DNA from: SMYC01 sp965197495
Lineage (GTDB): Bacteria; Acidobacteriota; Vicinamibacteria; Marinacidobacterales; SMYC01
DNA length: 64,000 nt
Direction: 5' to 3'
Assembly: GCA_965197495.1 (NCBI GenBank)
Contig: OZ240210.1
Span: 3,162,001-3,226,000 of the forward strand
Made by a program: the position numbers and the translations under genes. The notes under the pieces are model-generated. The model saw only the letters and a list, made by a program, of their open reading frames with translations, was not told the origin of the DNA and ran no database searches. Within the stretch, counting starts at the first letter, position 1, and the number at the start of each line of letters is the position of its first letter. Shown piece by piece: positions 61,367 through 64,000 of this stretch.

Positions 61367-62541
61367 CCCTTCCCTTTCGTTTGGTAGCTCACGATCGCAG
61401 CTTGCTGTACCTGTTTCAAAGAGACTTTCTTCGCGCGCGCGACCCGCCGGCAATCTTCGAATTCGGGCGCGACGTTCACGACTTTGCCTCCGAAGAGCCC
61501 TTCTTTGACACGGACTTTGCCGAAGCGCGTCCGCACCGTGACGATGCGGCGCTCGAGAACTTCGCGTTCGATCGCGTGGGTGCGCACGCCGAGCGTCGTG
61601 CTCTCCCGAAAGAGGATCGCCGTCGCCTGATCGCGGCCACGCGGGTGTACAAGGACCGTCACGTTCGTGCCGGGCCGGTTCTTTTTCATCATCACCGGCG
61701 TCAGAAAGACATCCACAACGCCCGCCTCGAGCAACTGCTCCTGGACAAAGCCCAATTGCTCCGGCGTTTGGTCGTCGATGGTCGTCTCGAGGACGAGAAC
61801 CGTTTCAAAACGGCGGCTCCCCGTCTCGCCCAGAACGAGCCGGAGCGCGTTCGGCGTTCCCGAGGTCGGATCCTTCGTACCGAGTCCATAGCCTAGACGC
61901 GTGATCGTCATCGCGGGCAAGGGGCCGAATCGCTCGGCGAAGGCGCTCACGAGAAGCGCTCCGGTCGGCGTCGTTCGCTCGAAATCACCATCCGCGAATA
62001 CCGGTACACCTCTCAACAGTAGCGCAGTGGCCGGCGCCGGCACGGACAGCCGGCCGTGCTCCGTATCCACCCAGCCGGAGCCCACGTTGAGCGGTGAGGC
62101 TTCGACCCGGTCGACACCGAGAAGCTCGAGGCCCGAAACAGCACCCACGACGTCTACGAGCGTGTCGAGCGCGCCCAGCTCGTGAAGATGGATCTTCTCG
62201 ACGCTCTTGCCGTGCACGGTGGCCTCCGCCTCGAAGACCCGGTAGATGAGGGAAAGCGAACGCGCCTTGATGTCCTTCGAGAGGCGGCTCTTTTTCAGAA
62301 TCCGCTCGAAGTCGGCCCAGTGGCGGTGGCCTCGATCGTCGGGCGCGTCCACGCGGATGCGCGTGCCGTGGATACCGCCGCGAACCGCCTTGGACCGGAT
62401 CACCCGGAAGCCGGTCACCGAGAGCTTGTCGAGCTCGGCCACGAGCTCTTTCAAGGGCACGCCGAGGTCGACGAGCGCCGCGAGGATCATATCTCCGCTC
62501 GCGCCCGCGGAGCCATCCAGATAGAGAACCCGCTTGCCCAT
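61363..62541 (-). CDS. larC: LarC-type nickel-pincer cofactor synthesis protein
   Basis: A 392-residue member of the LarC/DUF111 family, which inserts nickel into the pyridinium bis-thiocarboxylate pincer cofactor of lactate racemase and relatives. It begins MGKRVLYLDGSAGASGDMIL and has IHLHELGALDTLVDVVGA, RTTPTGALLVSAF, ETTIDDQTPEQLGFV and the C-terminal MMKKNRPGTNVTVL. In some bacteria larC is made by frameshifting in two parts; here it is one frame. No larA, larB or larE is in the window. It heads an operon with the next two genes, joined by 4-bp overlaps. Confidence 0.92.
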   Translation of the reverse strand: MGKRVLYLDGSAGASGDMILAALVDLGVPLKELVAELDKLSVTGFRVIRSKAVRGGIHGTRIRVDAPDDRGHRHWADFERILKKSRLSKDIKARSLSLIYRVFEAEATVHGKSVEKIHLHELGALDTLVDVVGAVSGLELLGVDRVEASPLNVGSGWVDTEHGRLSVPAPATALLLRGVPVFADGDFERTTPTGALLVSAFAERFGPLPAMTITRLGYGLGTKDPTSGTPNALRLVLGETGSRRFETVLVLETTIDDQTPEQLGFVQEQLLEAGVVDVFLTPVMMKKNRPGTNVTVLVHPRGRDQATAILFRESTTLGVRTHAIEREVLERRIVTVRTRFGKVRVKEGLFGGKVVNVAPEFEDCRRVARAKKVSLKQVQQAAIVSYQTKGKG

Positions 62542-62561
62542 TGAAGCCGTGCAGTGTACTA

Positions 62562-62593
62562 GCAGGGGGCTGAAAAAGTCATCTGCCCCCTGC
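62562..62593 (-). terminator. Hairpin between radC and larC
   Basis: GCAGGGGGC (62562-62570) and GCCCCCTGC (62585-62593) form a 9-bp stem. It lies between the end of radC and the start of larC, both leftward, and could end radC transcription. The 14-base loop contains the T-run rather than the tail, so it is not a classical terminator. Confidence 0.4.
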
Positions 62594-62680
62594 GGTCTAC
62601 TCGGAGCGACAGTAAGCCGAGCGAGGAGCGAGGCGACGGGCGCGCTCGGCGAAGAAGAAGAGTGAGCGCGCACTGAGCAT

Positions 62681-63355
62681 CTAAAGTTCGTGGTGCTCTT
62701 TGAAACTCCAGTAGCGGCCGGCGCTGACGATGACGTGGTCCAGAAGGCCGATGCCCAGGATCTCCCCCGCCCGGTGCAGCCTCTTGGTGAGCTCTCGGTC
62801 CTCGCGCGACGGTGTCGGATCGCCGGACGGGTGATTGTGAAAGACAACGATCGCTGCCGCGCGAAGAATGGCGGCTTCACGATAGACCTCGCGGGGGTGG
62901 GCGAGCGATCCGTTCAGGCTACCGTTGGAGATTATTTCGAGGCGCATCAGCCCATTGCGGCTATCGAGCGCGAGCATGCCGAACTCCTCTAGGGGCTTCG
63001 TCCCGAAACGCGGCATCAAGTAGCGGCCGGCATCCTCCAGCACGCGGAACCGCGGCCGCGCGGGCTCCGGTGTCGAGGCGGCGCGCCTTCCGAGCTCGAG
63101 CGCTGCGAGAATCCGCGCCACGCGCGCGTCCTTCAACCCGGGCACCCGTGCGAGCCCCGCGGGGCTTTGGCGATTCAGGCCGTCGAGACCTCCCGCTTGC
63201 CGCAAGAGCTGATTGGCCAGCTCCAGCGCGGAGGCGTTTCGGGTGCCCGAGCCCAGCAGCACGGCAAGGAGCTCGTTGACACCGAGCGTCTCGGCGCCTC
63301 GCTCGATGAGTTTCTGGCGAGGTCGGTCTTCAGGCCACAGAGCTTCGAGGTTCAT
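62681..63355 (-). CDS. radC: RadC-family JAB-domain protein
   Basis: A 224-residue protein with an N-terminal helix-hairpin-helix region (about 25-90, ETLGVNELLAVLLGSGTRNA) and a C-terminal JAB/MPN-type domain (about 100-224). The metal motif is VVFHNHPSGDPTPSREDREL. The name is historical; recombination roles are unproven and JAB domains are often peptidase- or nuclease-like. The start ATG at 63355 is good. It follows the unrecognised 164-residue gene by 19 bp. Confidence 0.93.
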   Translation of the reverse strand: MNLEALWPEDRPRQKLIERGAETLGVNELLAVLLGSGTRNASALELANQLLRQAGGLDGLNRQSPAGLARVPGLKDARVARILAALELGRRAASTPEPARPRFRVLEDAGRYLMPRFGTKPLEEFGMLALDSRNGLMRLEIISNGSLNGSLAHPREVYREAAILRAAAIVVFHNHPSGDPTPSREDRELTKRLHRAGEILGIGLLDHVIVSAGRYWSFKEHHEL

Positions 63356-63374
63356 CTAATCTCCTTTCGAAGAT

Positions 63375-63869
63375 CTAGACGAGAACTGGCTCTTGTAACC
63401 TCCGTTCCATGTTGTGATTCGAGTGGCTCACGTAGACGAGCGGGCCGTCGCGCCAGGCGCGGCGGAGCTCGTCTTCCACCACGTTCTCGGTCTCCGCGGC
63501 GGTGAGGACTTCCCGAGCCCAGTGCCCGAGTTCGACGAGCGCGGAGCAGTCCCACCCATCGACCCCGACTTGGGTGACGGGGAGCTCGTGCCCTGTTTCG
63601 AGGTACGCTATGCCGACAGACGCCATGGACGTCAACTCGCGAAGCCTTTGCTCGGCCTGTCGGGCTTGCTCGTCGAAACCGAAAGACCCGACGCCACTCA
63701 TGAGCTCCCCTGTGCAGAACGTGTGCTGCGCGTCGTAAGCCCGCTGCCGGTTGGAGGCCCAGACCGGAGCCAAAGCTTTCGAGGACGCCAGAACGCAGAT
63801 AGCCTCCGCGGTGTGCCGGCGGAGCGCGTGCGAAAGCTCTTCCGTCGTCACGATCCCTCGCTCGACCAA
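63375..63869 (-). CDS. Unrecognised 164-aa protein
   Basis: The start is TTG at 63869, preceded by AGGTG; it gives MVERGIVTTEELSHALRRH, which resembles the ERGLIT..QL..AL helical motif found in many bacterial signalling and type IV pilus-related proteins. The rest has no recognised domain; the centre is rich in Ala and Glu and contains VGVDGWDCSALVELGHWARE. It begins four bases after the stop of the gene at the window edge, so the two are coupled. No function can be given. Confidence 0.6.
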   Translation of the reverse strand: MVERGIVTTEELSHALRRHTAEAICVLASSKALAPVWASNRQRAYDAQHTFCTGELMSGVGSFGFDEQARQAEQRLRELTSMASVGIAYLETGHELPVTQVGVDGWDCSALVELGHWAREVLTAAETENVVEDELRRAWRDGPLVYVSHSNHNMERRLQEPVLV

Positions 63870-63873
63870 AGTT

Positions 63874-64000
63874 TCACCTAGCGGGATCCGATCGCGATGA
63901 CTCTTCGTAGACCTCGTCGAATACAGCTTTCGGAAGAGGCGGGTCGCTTTCGTGGCGTAAGATTTCGGTGAGGCGATGCTCCATGTTCGAGACGGCGGCC
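63874..64000 (-). CDS. C-terminal end of an unrecognised protein (partial)
   Basis: Open from the window edge to TGA at 63874-63876, reading MEHRLTEILRHESDPPLPKA then VFDEVYEESSRSDPAR. The true start is outside or is the ATG at 63984. It is acidic, with no recognised domain. A second frame in this stretch is also open, but the ribosome binding site and spacing of the next gene favour this one. Confidence 0.45.
   Translation of the reverse strand, partial: AAVSNMEHRLTEILRHESDPPLPKAVFDEVYEESSRSDPAR

Overview
The window is about 64 kb of a GC-rich bacterial chromosome. It holds conserved housekeeping and regulatory genes broken up by a heavy load of transposable elements. The TonB-dependent receptor with an N-terminal carboxypeptidase-regulatory domain, the MglA-like GTPase with a long tail, the NtrC/NtrB-type regulators and the uncharacterised multicopy proteins fit an Acidobacteriota-like (or possibly Myxococcota-like) soil bacterium. 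That placement is inference; there is no rRNA or ribosomal protein marker here and I found no tRNA.

Layout. 1-2.6 kb: mtnA (5' end outside the window), tsaD and a convergent Smr-domain gene. 2.65-11.1 kb: five head-to-tail copies of one ~1.69-kb DDE insertion sequence; the last copy is frameshifted. 11.1-15.4 kb: an exported Big_5-type protein, a PAS-GAF-GAF-GGDEF diguanylate cyclase and thiD. 15.5-17.5 kb: an ISL3 transposase gene split by a 189-bp MITE, then a cluster of TTTTCCA-type boxes. 17.5-18.6 kb: moaE-moaD-argR, with overlapping ends. 18.6-20.6 kb and 29.8-32.1 kb: two copies of a unit encoding a four-helix-bundle protein and a divergent 528-aa protein of unknown function; the first copy is decayed, the second intact and flanked by 58-bp hairpin-bearing inverted repeats. 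Between them lie mrfB-mrfA, an MglA-like GTPase with a 250-residue tail, a sigma-54 response regulator plus histidine kinase, and a lipoprotein.

32.3-34.8 kb: a receiver protein, a BON protein and a MoxR/ChlI-like AAA ATPase with an in-frame TGA. 34.8-38.0 kb: nested insertions (ISL3 truncated by IS3, IS3 truncated by IS5). 38.1-39.4 kb: a two-gene unit whose first gene is mostly a 15-bp minisatellite. 39.6-42.4 kb: a TonB receptor. 42.5-53.4 kb is an accessory graveyard: integrase and IS1-like remnants, a truncated serine recombinase with DUF2924, a Doc-type toxin-antitoxin locus, a RelE-type gene split by the second MITE, an IS256 copy with an exact 8-bp target duplication, an 805-residue fused restriction-methylase-specificity protein, another IS1-type transposase, and pieces of HNH and kinase/beta-propeller genes.

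53.5-64 kb returns to ordinary chromosome: a metallo-beta-lactamase fold protein, a second NtrC-type regulator, DUF309, polyprenyl synthase, YajQ, TatD, then an overlapping larC / tRNA-binding protein / sulfatase-fold operon, radC and two unrecognised genes at the edge. Functional links: c-di-GMP is represented by the diguanylate cyclase and YajQ; DNA repair by mrfAB, radC, tatD and smr; two NtrC-type regulators imply sigma-54 promoters. The most unusual items are the 528-aa/four-helix unit, the five-copy IS array, the MITE with its empty site preserved in the same window, and the restriction-methylase/RelE operon hit by two insertions.
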